Below are positions 8,815-18,194 of a stretch of 34,232 bases of DNA, piece after piece (the first letter of the stretch is position 1; each line of letters opens with the position of its first letter). A program made the translations under genes and the position numbers. The DNA is from an uncultured Granulosicoccus sp. (GTDB taxonomy: Bacteria > Pseudomonadota > Gammaproteobacteria > Granulosicoccales > Granulosicoccaceae), in NCBI GenBank assembly GCA_937991945.1, contig CALKLO010000033.1:1-34232 (forward strand). Reading direction: 5' to 3'. The notes under the pieces are model-generated. The model ran no database searches, had not been told where the DNA came from, and was given only the letters and a program-made list of their open reading frames with translations.

Positions 8815-9366
8815 TTATTTTTCCTCAGTAGGAGCTAACAAGGCATCGACATAACTTGCTAGATCATCATAGGCTGGGATGTGTTCGAGCCCCTTATTGC
8901 TATCTAGGGTCATTTGGCCCTTGCCTGTCCTAACCATAATAGGCGTTGCAGCGGTTGCCATAGCGGCCTGTACATCTCTCAATGAATCACCCACCAATAC
9001 AATTTTGCTAGGGTCGATATCCAAGCGTTCACAAATCGTATACAGCATGCCGGGAGCAGGTTTTCGGCAAGAACATTGATTGGACTCGCTATGCGGACAG
9101 AAAGCGACAACATCAATTTTCCCGCCAGCCTGGTTTACCATCTCATGCATTCGTTGATGAATAGCATGCAAGGTTTCAAGCTCGATCAAACCTCTATCGA
9201 TACCACTTTGGTTAGTCGCTACTGCGACATGCCATCCTGCTTGATGTAGTCGTGCAATTGCTTCAAGACTGCCTGGAATAGGAACCCATTCATCTGCTGA
9301 GGACACTGGGCGCTCCAGGTCCTCATTGATAACACCATCCCTATCCAGAACAATCAGTTTAATCAT
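8815..9366 (-). CDS. gmhB: D-glycero-D-manno-heptose 1,7-bisphosphate 7-phosphatase
   Basis: HAD-family phosphatase (183 aa) of the ADP-heptose pathway for lipopolysaccharide inner core. The DxD nucleophile motif is VLDRDGVINED; ATNQSGIDRG is the second HAD motif; the zinc-binding CPHSESNQCSCRKP (CxHx5CxC) and VGDSLRDVQA are typical of GmhB. The start overlaps the glyS stop by 4 bp (ATGA), so translation is coupled. Its placement between glyS and plsC is a common gammaproteobacterial arrangement and supports the assignment. Confidence 0.92.
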   Translation of the reverse strand: MIKLIVLDRDGVINEDLERPVSSADEWVPIPGSLEAIARLHQAGWHVAVATNQSGIDRGLIELETLHAIHQRMHEMVNQAGGKIDVVAFCPHSESNQCSCRKPAPGMLYTICERLDIDPSKIVLVGDSLRDVQAAMATAATPIMVRTGKGQMTLDSNKGLEHIPAYDDLASYVDALLAPTEEK

Positions 9367-11435
9367 GATGAGGCTGTCGCAGGTTTAAGAAGGCTAAGCT
9401 CTGCCGTACCGCAACACAAAGCGTTAACTTGGCTTAGCAATGCCAGACGGTTATCACGAAGTGCAGTGTCATCTGCCATGACCATAACCTGATCAAAGAA
9501 CGCATCAACATCGTCACGTAATGACGCAGTTAAATTCATAGCAGAGGCGTAGTCTTTGTCTTCAATATTTTTGGCTATGACTTGAGAGACATCGGATACC
9601 CGCGAATACAACTTAGTTTCGGCGTCTTCTGCCAACAAAGCCGTATCAACCGTTTCCGGTACAGGGGTTTCAACTTTTTTGAGCATATTACCAATACGCT
9701 TACTGGCAGCAGCCAATGACACTGCCGCATCAGTTTGCCGAAACTGTTGCATAGCCTGTAAGCGCGACACAATATCTTGTGGCCGATAAATGCCCTTGGC
9801 AAGTACCGCATCAATGGCATCTGGGGCAAAACCTTGATCGACCAAATAACCACGCATACGCTCAACGATATACGCCAGCATGTCTGCCTTGTCCGGCGAA
9901 TCAAGAATGTCGCCATAGCTCTGCACACTCGTATCGAGAAGATCAACTAAATCGATATCAAGCTTTTGTTCGACAATAATTCGAACAATTCCCAAGGATG
10001 CCCGTCGCAGTGCGAAGGGATCTTTAGCACCTGTTGGTTTCATTCCCAAACCAAAAATGCCGACGAGTGTGTCGGTTTTATCGGACAGCGACACTATCTG
10101 AGACACAGACCCTTCCGGTAATTTTCCACCTGCTTGCTTTGGAAAATAATGCTGCTCCATCGCTTCAGCAACCGGCTCAGGATGCCCATCGCGCGTGGCG
10201 TAATACCGACCACAGATCCCTTGCATTTTCGCAAGCTCTTTAACGATCTCAGTGTTTAAATCACACTTACATAGGCTAGTTGCCAGCGCTACATGAGCTT
10301 TATCAACGCCGAGTTGATCTGCCAACCAAGCACCAAGTACACCCATGCGTGACACCTTGTCTGCAACGCTACCCAGCTTCTCTTGAAACAACAAACGCGA
10401 CAATTGAGCTTCGTGTGCAGAGAGTGGTTGTTGTTTATCTTGATTCCAGAAAAACATCGTGTCGGCAAAGCGTGGACGGATAACACGCTCATTACCATCA
10501 ATGACAGTGGCCTTATTAACCGACTCAATGTTAGCAACAGTAATGAACGCAGGCATCAAATTACCCTTGTCATCAAGCAATGCAAAGTAGCGTTGATTTT
10601 CTTGCATAGTTTGAATTAAGGCTTCTTTAGGTATCTCTAGAAACTCCTCATCAAATTTGCCCGCTAGCGCTACTGGCCATTCAACCAACGCGGTGACCTC
10701 ATCCACCAACTCTTCATCCATCACCGGTGTACCGCCCAAACGCATCGCTTCTGCTTGAACACTCTTAACAATGTGTGCACGTCGTTCCGCGGGGTCTGCC
10801 ATGACAAACGCTGATTCTAAAATAGCTTCGTAGTTAGAAGGCTGATCGATAACCTGAGGCTCAGGTGCATGAAAACGATGCCCCCAACTCTTATTCGATG
10901 CGCTTAGTCCAAGCACACTCAGTGGCAACGTTTTGCTCCCGTGAAGAGCTAGTAACCAAACGACAGGACGAATGAACTCATGAGCTTGTGCACCCCAGCG
11001 CATGCGTCGCGGCATAGGCATCGTTTTGATAGCGTTGGGAAGCGCCTCGGCTAGCACATCAACCAGTGCCTTACCTTTTTGTGTTTGGCTAACTACCATC
11101 CATTCGCCTTTAGGCGTATCTATCGTTGTTAGTTGATCGACGGTGACGCCCGCACCCCGCATGAAACCTTCCAAGGCTTTGGTGGGCACACCCTCTTTAA
11201 AAGCAGACGCCTTTGCTGGGCCTTTCTTTTCAACGACGGTGTCGGCTTGCTTGTCACCTACTTTTGCAAAGCGCACAGCAATTCGCCTAGGTGTTGCAAA
11301 CACTTCAGCCTCTGCCGTGCACAACTTACTTTGCTGCAACACTGAAGATAACGATGCAGCCAAATGCTCAGCTAATGGCAATACTGATCCGGCTGGTAAT
11401 TCTTCACAGCCTATTTCTATGAGTAAATCAGACAT
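9363..11435 (-). CDS. glyS: Glycyl-tRNA synthetase beta subunit
   Basis: Beta subunit (690 aa, normal family length) of the heterotetrameric alpha2beta2 glycyl-tRNA synthetase. It begins with the standard [28 protein letters not shown], the block [24 protein letters not shown] and the C-terminal anticodon-binding region ending in [11 protein letters not shown] are all recognisable. It overlaps glyQ by 8 bp and gmhB by 4 bp, which keeps subunit synthesis coupled. Many out-of-frame ORFs inside it on the plus strand are shadows. Confidence 0.97.
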   Translation of the reverse strand: MSDLLIEIGCEELPAGSVLPLAEHLAASLSSVLQQSKLCTAEAEVFATPRRIAVRFAKVGDKQADTVVEKKGPAKASAFKEGVPTKALEGFMRGAGVTVDQLTTIDTPKGEWMVVSQTQKGKALVDVLAEALPNAIKTMPMPRRMRWGAQAHEFIRPVVWLLALHGSKTLPLSVLGLSASNKSWGHRFHAPEPQVIDQPSNYEAILESAFVMADPAERRAHIVKSVQAEAMRLGGTPVMDEELVDEVTALVEWPVALAGKFDEEFLEIPKEALIQTMQENQRYFALLDDKGNLMPAFITVANIESVNKATVIDGNERVIRPRFADTMFFWNQDKQQPLSAHEAQLSRLLFQEKLGSVADKVSRMGVLGAWLADQLGVDKAHVALATSLCKCDLNTEIVKELAKMQGICGRYYATRDGHPEPVAEAMEQHYFPKQAGGKLPEGSVSQIVSLSDKTDTLVGIFGLGMKPTGAKDPFALRRASLGIVRIIVEQKLDIDLVDLLDTSVQSYGDILDSPDKADMLAYIVERMRGYLVDQGFAPDAIDAVLAKGIYRPQDIVSRLQAMQQFRQTDAAVSLAAASKRIGNMLKKVETPVPETVDTALLAEDAETKLYSRVSDVSQVIAKNIEDKDYASAMNLTASLRDDVDAFFDQVMVMADDTALRDNRLALLSQVNALCCGTAELSLLKPATASS

Positions 11436-12369
11436 TGTCAGAGGCCTCCTTGTCCTTAGAGGACTTTAACAGCGGGAACCCTAAAGACTCTCGCTTGTTC
11501 AGCCAGGCATCCGCAACCAACCTTGATAGCGTGCGCACCTTAAGGATATATCGTTGTCGCTCAGTGACTGAGATTGCGTGTCTGGCATCTAACAAATTAA
11601 ACGAGTGAGAAGCACGCAGGACTTGTTCATAGGCTGGCAAAGGCAGCTCAAGTTCGCACAATTTAGCGCACTCTTTTTCGCACTGATCGAATTGCGCAAA
11701 TAACGCATCAACATCGGCGTGCTCGAAATTGTAAGTCGATTGCTCTACTTCATTTTGATGGAACACATCGCCGTAGGTGACAACACCCTGAGCTGTATGC
11801 CCCCATACCAAGTCGTAAACACTTTCCACGCCCTGTATATACATAGCAAGACGCTCTATGCCATACGCTAATTCGCCGAGTACAGGCTTGCAGCTGATAC
11901 CACCGCATTGTTGGAAATAGGTGTACTGAGTGACCTCCATACCGTTTAGCCAAACCTCCCAACCTAAACCCCACGCACCCAGTGTCGGGGATTCCCAATT
12001 ATCCTCAACAAACCGAATATCGTGTTCTAGCGTGTTGAAGCCCAGTGCTTCTAATGAGCCCAGGTAGAGATCCTGCATGCCTTCCGGAGATGGCTTCATG
12101 GCAACCTGAAACTGATAATAATGTTGCAGGCGATTCGGGTTCTCCCCATAGCGCCCATCAGTGGGGCGTCTGGATGACTGCGTATGGCACGCGAACCAAG
12201 GCTCAGGCCCTATCGCTCGCAGAAATGTCGAGGGGTGAAACGTACCCGCTCCCATCTCCATGTCATAGGATTGTTGCACCAGACAGCCTTGGGCGGCCCA
12301 GTAGTTTTGCAACACGGCAATCATGCCCTGGAAGGTATTAACATCGGGCTGCGCGGCAGCGTCGTTCAT
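11428..12369 (-). CDS. glyQ: Glycyl-tRNA synthetase alpha subunit
   Basis: Catalytic alpha subunit (313 aa). The sequence from [19 protein letters not shown] through [49 protein letters not shown] and [13 protein letters not shown] is the standard GlyQ core. The longest frame starts at a TTG (12390); I prefer the ATG at 12369, which begins just before the conserved region, although neither has a strong ribosome site. It is the first gene of the glyQ-glyS-gmhB-plsC operon. Its promoter must lie in the 12370-12490 interval, back to back with the glnA control region. Confidence 0.95.
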   Translation of the reverse strand: MNDAAAQPDVNTFQGMIAVLQNYWAAQGCLVQQSYDMEMGAGTFHPSTFLRAIGPEPWFACHTQSSRRPTDGRYGENPNRLQHYYQFQVAMKPSPEGMQDLYLGSLEALGFNTLEHDIRFVEDNWESPTLGAWGLGWEVWLNGMEVTQYTYFQQCGGISCKPVLGELAYGIERLAMYIQGVESVYDLVWGHTAQGVVTYGDVFHQNEVEQSTYNFEHADVDALFAQFDQCEKECAKLCELELPLPAYEQVLRASHSFNLLDARHAISVTERQRYILKVRTLSRLVADAWLNKRESLGFPLLKSSKDKEASDNV

Positions 12370-12489
12370 GGTCAATTCAAGCTCTTTCAACGAAGGTTGC
12401 CAGTGTACTTAATCCGAAGCTCAACGACGATACGGTAGACTGTAGATAACCAAGGGTAATTTAGTTGCTCGGCCGTGTTTCAAGGTGAT

Positions 12490-12514
12490 TTTACGCACCA
12501 ATTTGGTGCGTAAA
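12490..12514. promoter_or_regulatory. NtrC-type operator 1 of glnA (perfect palindrome)
   Basis: A 25-bp perfect palindrome with core GCACCAATTTGGTGC, centred at 12502. It matches the known NtrC consensus TGCACC-N5-GGTGCA except at the outermost base pair. Its centre is about 129 bp upstream of the inferred sigma-54 start, similar to the enhancer position at E. coli glnAp2. Confidence 0.8.
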
Positions 12515-12523
12515 TATACTCAT

Positions 12524-12540
12524 TGCACTTTTTTGACGCA
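12524..12540. promoter_or_regulatory. NtrC-type operator 2 of glnA (imperfect)
   Basis: TGCACTTTTTTGACGCA matches the NtrC dyad at 9 of its 12 arm positions. Its centre is 30 bp, about three helical turns, from operator 1, the same phasing as the paired NtrC sites at E. coli glnA. This favours cooperative binding of two NtrC dimers. Confidence 0.6.
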
Positions 12541-12603
12541 TGTGCCGACTGGCGGAAATTACTATCTCTTTGTTTTACAAGGAGATATTACGGGTTACAC
12601 GGT

Positions 12604-12619
12604 TGGTACGGTGTCTGCA
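12604..12619 (+). promoter_or_regulatory. Sigma-54 (-24/-12) promoter of glnA
   Basis: TGGTACGGTGTCTGCA carries the GG and GC dinucleotides with the obligatory 10-bp spacing and follows the TGGCACN5TTGCA consensus with two mismatches. It lies about 70 bp upstream of the glnA start codon and 70-110 bp downstream of two NtrC-type sites, so it should be activated by phosphorylated NtrC under nitrogen limitation. Confidence 0.75.
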
Positions 12620-12688
12620 CCAACTTCTTACAGTTGCGCGCCCACGTACGCGTGGCCCATACAATTATTTTTTATAGGAAAATTAGAC

Positions 12689-14098
12689 ATGTCAGCGAGT
12701 GACGTACTCAAGAACATCAAAGACAACGAAGTCAAATTCGTCGACTTTCGTTTTACAGACCCACGCGGTAAGGAACAACACACTGCTGTCCCAGCTTCCA
12801 TGTTTGAAGAAGACGTCTTCGAAGATGGCCAACCGTTTGACGGTTCGTCCATCGCGGGCTGGAAAGGCATCAACGCCTCTGACATGCTGTTAATGCCGGA
12901 TGCATCTACTGCCGTTTTAGATCCTTTCACCGAAGAAACAACACTCAACATCCGTTGTGACATCGTTGAGCCTGACACTATGGAAGGTTATGAGCGTGAT
13001 CCACGTTCAGTAGCACGACGCGCAGAAGCCTACCTGCAGTCCACGGGTATCGCAGATACAGCTTACTTCGGCCCAGAGCCTGAATTCTTCGTATTCGACG
13101 ACGTTCGTTGGTCTACGGAAATGCAGGGCATGAGCTATGCGATCAACTCTGAAGAAGCAGCTTGGAGCTCAAACAAGAAAATCGACGGCGGCAACACAGG
13201 ACATCGCCCTGGTGTTAAAGGCGGATACTTTCCTGTACCGCCTGTCGACTCTTTAAACGATCTGCGCGCCACTATGTGCATGGTGATGGAGCAAATGGGT
13301 GTCATACCTGAAGTTCACCACCACGAAGTAGGAACTGCTGGCCAATGCGAAATTGGTACTAAGTTCGACACACTCGTTAAGCGTGCTGATCAAACTCAGA
13401 TCCTTAAGTATGTTGTATTGAACGTTGCTCACCAGTACGGCAAGACAGCGACATTCATGCCTAAGCCAATCGTTGGCGACAACGGTAGCGGCATGCACGT
13501 TCACCAGTCTTTGTTTATGGACGGCAATAACATGTTCGCAGGTGAGCTCTATGGTGGCCTGTCTGAAACTGCACTTCACTACATTGGCGGCATCATCAAG
13601 CACTCACGTGCAATCAATGCTTTCGCTAACGCCTCTACTAATAGCTACAAGCGACTAGTACCTGGGTTTGAAGCTCCAGTCATGTTGGCCTACTCTGCTC
13701 GTAACCGTTCAGCGGCTATCCGAATCCCATACGTTGGCAACCCTAAGGGTCGTCGTGTTGAGGTTCGTTACCCTGATCCAACGGGCAACCCTTACCTGAC
13801 TTTCTCAGCTCTAATGATGGCAGGCCTCGACGGAATCCAGAACAAGATCCATCCTGGTGATGCGTCTGATAAAGATCTGTACGACCTGCCTCCAGAAGAA
13901 GCAGCGGGCATTCCACAGGTATGTTCTTCATTGGATCAAGCGCTAGAAGAGCTTGATGCAGATCGTGGCTTCCTAACAGCCGGTGGCGTTTTCACTGACG
14001 ATCAGATCAACGGCTACATTGATCTGAAGATGGAAGAAGTAACACGCATGCGCATGTCTACTCACCCTGTTGAGTTTGATATGTATTACAGCTGTTAA
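12689..14098 (+). CDS. glnA: Glutamine synthetase, type I (GSI-beta)
   Basis: Cytoplasmic dodecameric enzyme (469 aa) that makes glutamine from glutamate, ammonia and ATP. Landmarks: [40 protein letters not shown], the metal/ATP region [27 protein letters not shown], the [20 protein letters not shown] block and the adenylylation loop [10 protein letters not shown] with Tyr398, so activity is probably controlled by GlnE. The ATG at 12689 gives the standard length and has AGGAAA about 8 nt upstream; the longer frame starting at 12485 runs through the promoter and is rejected. The C-terminus EFDMYYSC is the sequence duplicated downstream at 20.65 and 21.81 kb. glnL/glnG, often next to glnA, are absent here. 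Confidence 0.98.
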   Translation: MSASDVLKNIKDNEVKFVDFRFTDPRGKEQHTAVPASMFEEDVFEDGQPFDGSSIAGWKGINASDMLLMPDASTAVLDPFTEETTLNIRCDIVEPDTMEGYERDPRSVARRAEAYLQSTGIADTAYFGPEPEFFVFDDVRWSTEMQGMSYAINSEEAAWSSNKKIDGGNTGHRPGVKGGYFPVPPVDSLNDLRATMCMVMEQMGVIPEVHHHEVGTAGQCEIGTKFDTLVKRADQTQILKYVVLNVAHQYGKTATFMPKPIVGDNGSGMHVHQSLFMDGNNMFAGELYGGLSETALHYIGGIIKHSRAINAFANASTNSYKRLVPGFEAPVMLAYSARNRSAAIRIPYVGNPKGRRVEVRYPDPTGNPYLTFSALMMAGLDGIQNKIHPGDASDKDLYDLPPEEAAGIPQVCSSLDQALEELDADRGFLTAGGVFTDDQINGYIDLKMEEVTRMRMSTHPVEFDMYYSC

Positions 14099-14153
14099 GC
14101 ACTAGTTCTCTTTAGAGAGTAAAGGCGGCGCCGCAAGGCGCTGCCTTTTTTTG
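14069..14153 (+). repeat. glnA 3'-end repeat, copy 1 (inside intact glnA plus terminator)
   Basis: Covers the last nine glnA codons (VEFDMYYSC), the stop, a short spacer with TTTAGAGAG, and the terminator hairpin. Diverged copies in the same orientation occur at 20654-20729 and 21809-21893. By hand alignment copy 2 is close to 88% identical and copy 3 close to 79%. It is the candidate left boundary (attachment site) of the accessory region. Confidence 0.8.
14121..14152 (+). terminator. Intrinsic terminator of glnA
   Basis: A 12-bp stem (AAAGGCGGCGCC against GGCGCTGCCTTT, one G-U pair) closed by a GCAA tetraloop and followed by a run of T. It begins 22 bp after the glnA stop codon. The same hairpin is present in both downstream repeat copies. 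Confidence 0.9.
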
Positions 14154-14556
14154 ACTGTTAATAACTCATTGATAAGTAAGGTTTTATTGTTAATCAAGTA
14201 TCGGAAAATGCACCGTTTTATGGGCTTTGCACACACTTGAATAACAATATCAATAACATTGTTATAGCAACTTGATTTTCGGCATTTTAATTGCCGACGC
14301 TTGGTTAGCGACACATGCAACGTGTGTCGCTAGCCGAGTGAACCAATTGCGGTTTCAACGAGTTGAGACAAAAGAACGTCAGCATGCAACCAACGAGCTC
14401 GAACCCAACTCCTCAAGCAACCCTACGCGACAAGGTGGAATTTCCTTAGAGAACTCACAACTGATGGCCGCTGAGGAATCATCAACGGACATGTGGGTGG
14501 ACAAGTCTCACCAAAACATGGCGAGGAACTCAGGAAGTTTCTGAAGCTTCGACCCT
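14154..14556. other. AT-rich non-coding stretch with inverted repeats
   Basis: No convincing gene: a 90-codon frame at 14272-14544 has no ribosome site or recognisable features. The stretch holds ATAACAAT/ATTGTTAT (around 14235-14265), TCGGCA/TGCCGA (14279-14297) and a long hairpin at 14303-14335. It lies immediately inside the putative attachment site, so integrase or excision-factor binding sites are one possible explanation. Confidence 0.4.
14303..14335. repeat. Strong inverted repeat next to the attachment-like repeat
   Basis: Arms GGTTAGCGACACA and TGTGTCGCTAGCC pair over 13 bp (one G-U) around a 7-nt loop TGCAACG. No T-run follows on either side, so it is not a classical terminator. 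It may be a protein-binding or recombination-related structure. Confidence 0.55.
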
Positions 14557-15567
14557 TTAACTTTCGACTGGAAGACTGGTATTGAGATCGCGCAAATCTT
14601 CCGGCGATAACAAATAGACACCAGTACGATGAGCTAGCTCTCTAGCTGCTCTGGTGAAGCCATTGGGTGCAACCACCGCTGCAATATTGGCGTTAGCGTA
14701 AGCCATACCGGCATAAGCTTCTTGCACAGCCTTGTTGCCGACTGGCTTTCCATACATCTTGCATTGAACCGCTATTCTTGAGTCTCCCCTCTGAGCAATA
14801 ACGTCCACTCCCTGATCTCCTGATCCAGACGTGAGACGCGCACTCCAGCCGATGCTTTGCAACACTTCTGCACAAGCGGCTTCAAACTCCAGAGCATCTG
14901 TTACGCCGACAAATGGGCTTTGATACTCTCCCGTTGTGTTCAGCCTTGCAGCGCTTGGCAGGCCGCCAACGTCAGAGCGAATAACCGCCGTGACATGCTG
15001 CTCGGCCTCCTCACGAGTCAAATCCCTGCAGTCAAAGTCAATCGACTCAAGAAACCTCCGAACCTCCACGCGCCATTCGTTTAAATTGATTTTGCCATAT
15101 TCATCCACCCTGACTGTTGATCGCCAGTTCATGATTAGCGCATCCCTGTGCTCCTGAACGGCAGAAGTTAGTTCGTCTAATATCAATTGCCGCTTAGCAC
15201 GAACTCTCTTCGCTTGTGTTTTTCTGCTTGGCTTGAGCAGGGATGAAAACAGCGTTGCGATCCTACCCTTCGAGTTCGCATCCGAGTCTCGCGTTGCCAC
15301 TCCTGACCGATTACTCCTGTCGTACAACGATACCTGATGCGTACGAGCTTGACTTGGTCTGGTACGTTTTGTTCTCCAGACATAAAACAGATAAGTCGAA
15401 CCTGCCAAACCAATCAAGGTGACAGCACCAGAAGGCTCACTTTCCATATCCATGGAAAACAACGCTGATAACAAAGCCATTATCAGCGCCGCTAGCGTCA
15501 TCCACAACATGAACATCCAAAACCAAAACAACACTCGCTTGAGTGATCGCCAAAGAACTCTCATCAT
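14557..15567 (-). CDS. Membrane-anchored Mrr-type restriction endonuclease-like protein
   Basis: A 336-aa protein with two N-terminal membrane helices (about residues 10-36 and 48-65), a basic Arg/Lys/Ser-rich linker, a helical middle region and a C-terminal Mrr-cat nuclease domain (about 225-325). The PD-(D/E)xK core is visible: FEAACAEVLQSIGW, GSGDQGVDVIA (catalytic Asp), IAVQCKMYG (QxK), then VQEAYAGMAYANA and PNGFTRAARELA. The helix pair places the nuclease in the cytoplasm, tethered to the membrane. Mrr-type domains typically cut modified or foreign DNA, so defence is likely, but no methylase is nearby. A longer frame begins at a TTG (15606); the ATG at 15567 opens directly into the amphipathic basic start. 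It is the first gene inside the accessory region. Confidence 0.75.
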   Translation of the reverse strand: MMRVLWRSLKRVLFWFWMFMLWMTLAALIMALLSALFSMDMESEPSGAVTLIGLAGSTYLFYVWRTKRTRPSQARTHQVSLYDRSNRSGVATRDSDANSKGRIATLFSSLLKPSRKTQAKRVRAKRQLILDELTSAVQEHRDALIMNWRSTVRVDEYGKINLNEWRVEVRRFLESIDFDCRDLTREEAEQHVTAVIRSDVGGLPSAARLNTTGEYQSPFVGVTDALEFEAACAEVLQSIGWSARLTSGSGDQGVDVIAQRGDSRIAVQCKMYGKPVGNKAVQEAYAGMAYANANIAAVVAPNGFTRAARELAHRTGVYLLSPEDLRDLNTSLPVES

Positions 15568-15686
15568 GGTATTTTCTTGTGCGTCGTAAGCATGGAACGC
15601 GCACAAGCATACTTCAAACCATCAGCTTGTTGGTGATTCGATGAGCAAGATAACAGGAGGAATTGCAACTGACTAAATGAGTCAAT

Positions 15687-16623
15687 CTAATCGTTACACA
15701 ATTGGGTTACACGCGCATCAATATTTGCCATTTTTTCCTCGAATCGACGCTTTACCTCTGCCCTGCGCTCAGCAACATCATTCAGCACACCTGCAGCCTC
15801 CTTACTACTAGTTGATACCACAAGCCTATGAACCGAGCCGTGGCCTGAGGGGAAACATGTTGAACGCTCTGCATCACTTTAAACAGATTCTGGTTGTTCT
15901 CCAATTGAACTGAGATATATCGAGATCGGCAGCTGTTTAACACAAGACGCTCCATGCCATCATCTGCGTTGATCTTTAGAGCCTTGAGAGCGCCCCTAAA
16001 ACACTGTGAGCTCGGCTTGGCGTGTGTGGTCCATCCAGCGAAGGAAATAGATACGTCTGATCAACAGGAAATTGATACATCCAATGCTTTAGCTTTGCGT
16101 GTAAACGCGCTGTCATACTCACAGGTGTTCGAAGCTTGTTTTTTTTCTTTCCCCGCACCACTCTGATTTCTCCTTTGATCAGGCAAATTTCGGAGACCTT
16201 GAGTTGGCAGATCCCAGAGATACGGAATCCACAATCCAATGCAATTAAGCACTTATAGTGATTGTGCATAAAGCGCTTTTTAGCTCACAAGTGCGCCTCA
16301 TCCTCAGTCAAAGCACGCGACTTCAGAGGCGACACCGGCGGTTATCTGCTATGTTTCTTCCAATCAATAATGGGCACAGCATAACCACAATCTGCGACCC
16401 ATACCATCATGGTTCTAATTCGAGAAAGAAACACTCGAAACGTACCTGACGCGTACACATCACGCATCTCATCCACAAAATCATCAAACAGACTCTGATT
16501 TATTGAATGCACTGGCATTTTCGGATTTGAGTACAGCGCTGGTACGAACATACCCTTGCTATCACGGTTCAATCTTTCGCCAGTCAAATGATCCAAGACA
16601 AAGCCCTGAATTCTATGGCTCAT
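15687..16623 (-). pseudogene. Decayed tyrosine recombinase/integrase
   Basis: Reading leftward from 16623, one frame encodes a core-binding-like domain (IRTMMVWVADCGYAVPIIDW), then a TAA stop, then PPVSPLKSRALTEDEAHL, a TGA stop, and AKKRFMHNHYKCLIALDCGF-RIS with the catalytic Arg and the beta-hairpin Lys region (VRGKKKNKLRTPVSM). Past about 15980 the frame shifts to MERLVLNSCRSRYISVQL and QHVSPQATARF, which resemble the HxxR and GHxS boxes with the His replaced, and shifts again to a helical C-terminus ending at 15687. Full length would be about 310 aa, normal for a phage-type integrase. Two in-frame stops and at least two frameshifts make it inactive. It presumably once inserted this element at glnA. 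Confidence 0.7.
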
Positions 16624-16675
16624 CGTGTAGAACTATATAATAGTATCTGGTTCAAGCAATTAGGAAGAATCGTTA

Positions 16676-17142
16676 TGACTCAAAAAACTGTAACAAGCGT
16701 CTTCTATGCTGATTACCCGTTTCCCATCGGAACCTTGTGCCTGCTTCTGTAAAGATTCCCTCTTCTTTTGGCAACAATGAACGCTTCATGCTCAGACTTA
16801 GTACCACAACCAACGCGTCGGTATTTTGCAGAAACCTTAATGGTGGCTGTGTAATTACCAGAGCTTGGGTCAGGCTTCAGAGCTATTCCACCGACCGAAA
16901 CAGTTGTAGCATTCTACTTTCTCAAGCCACTATTATCGGCACAAGTGCCCAACAAGGTGACGAATTAGTTCAAAGACTTACAAGTATAGATGGGGACAAG
17001 GCACGCAAACTGGGTATCCAATAGCGTCATTTTGGCTTCCCCAATTGGCTCCCAGAAGATCGGTGCATTCAACACCAAACAACTGAAAGCAAAGTACAAA
17101 AACGGCAATATGAAAGTGGTCACGATGACAGGATTCTTATAG
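16676..17142 (+). pseudogene. Fragments of an unrecognised gene
   Basis: Several short frames look coding but do not join. MTQKTVTSVFYADYPFPIG starts at an ATG preceded by AGGAAG and stops after 25 codons. A second frame (16737-17024) runs through NNERFMLRLSTTTNAS to KARKLGIQ. A third (16990-17142) gives ASPIGSQKIGAFNTKQLKAK and ends TMTGFL. The order and strand fit one gene broken by frameshifts, or small overlapping genes. I do not recognise a family. Confidence 0.25.
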
Positions 17143-17315
17143 CCTGAATCCTCAATAAAACACTATAACACTGCGGTGTACGGCAGCTTTACGTCAGTTG
17201 TTTCACTCAGGTAAAAAGAAGAGAACCTCATGATCACCAGTAGTAGTAATATCCATACAAGGAGGAGCAAAGATCAGACAAGAACATGACGGTTTTCCTT
17301 GATAACTAACAGACA
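17143..17315 (+). other. No supported gene between two decayed genes
   Basis: Short frames only. A purine-rich CAAGGAGGAGC at about 17261 looks like a ribosome site, but no sustained frame follows it. Confidence 0.4.
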
Positions 17316-18077
17316 ATGAACACTGAATCTCATACACGTTTGAACTATCAAAGCAATTGCCCGCCCACTAACACCTGATGTCAAAAAGCGGCTTCGAGAC
17401 TTGTGGGCAGCAAGTCAACCGGTACTCGATGAATATCGCTTAGCATTCACTGTAAACTTTACGCGGAAAGAAACTGGACGCCTCAGAGAGCACAATAGTG
17501 AATATCTCTCAGAGGCCCTCAAGACCATCAAAGGTATTTTCCGCGCTGACAATCCAAAAGATACCGTTGTGATCGCCGGAGAAACCGAAAGGTCGACGCC
17601 GGCGGGGTTAGCCCAGACCGTCCGAATGTCCACGCACATGGGTGGCTGCGACTAACGAAATCGGTATCAGTGTGCGAAATTCGGAAAAGTCTGAAGAACA
17701 CGAAAACTAGCAAGGTTGAAACCTCATAGGCTATTGTGTCAGAGACGAATATACCGCTAGACGCAAGGGTAGGAAATTTAGGAAGACTGTAGACACTGGT
17801 TGGCAAAAAATACCTCATCAAGCACTTCAAACGAACGCCCAATGGATTCACGTCACCTAATCGAATGATTTCCGCATCCAAAACACTAAATCAAGAACTA
17901 CATAGACTAGAAGCAACAACCATGCGATTTACCAAAGATTGAAACGCTTGTTTCGCCACGAATCGTACTTGGCAAAGCACGGCACGGCACGGCATGGGGG
18001 AATTTGAATATTGGCAGGAAGCCTACATCGAATATGATCCAGACATCTTGGACCAAAATGATCTACGTCATCATTAA
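17316..18077 (+). pseudogene. Decayed gene resembling an HUH-type replication initiator
   Basis: Successive frames on the plus strand form one broken protein. First comes ARPLTPDVKKRLRDLWAAS, FTVNFTRKETGRLREHN and DTVVIAGETERSTPAGG. After a shift comes PDRPNVHAHGWLRLTKS, which has the His-x-His arrangement of HUH nucleases. After another shift comes IGYCVRDEYTARRKGRK, with a Tyr-x-x-basic motif like that of rolling-circle initiators. Later pieces are RLKRLFRHESYLAKHG and, from 17994, GEFEYWQEAYIEYDPDILDQ, ending at 18077. At least three frameshifts plus stops make it non-functional. The motif order (beta strand, HxH, Tyr-helix) suggests a Rep of a small plasmid or filamentous phage. This is an inference from motifs only. 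Confidence 0.35.
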
Positions 18078-18194
18078 TTGGTCAATCAGCATTGACCACT
18101 TATCAAGCAGATTCGGCAAAACAGTAATATCACCCGGTTTGTATTCACTGTAAATCTATAAACAGATTCATCAAATTCGATACAATCGTGAAAG

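Noticed and set aside
9575-10619. Several frames of 60-120 codons on both strands inside glyS
   Set aside because: They are out-of-frame shadows of the full-length glyS gene.
12485-12688. Longer GlnA reading frame starting about 200 bp upstream
   Set aside because: The extension covers the NtrC sites and the sigma-54 promoter, and standard GlnA begins at the ATG at 12689 with its own ribosome site.
14272-14544. 90-codon plus-strand frame after glnA
   Set aside because: It starts inside a set of inverted repeats, has no ribosome site and shows no protein-like features.
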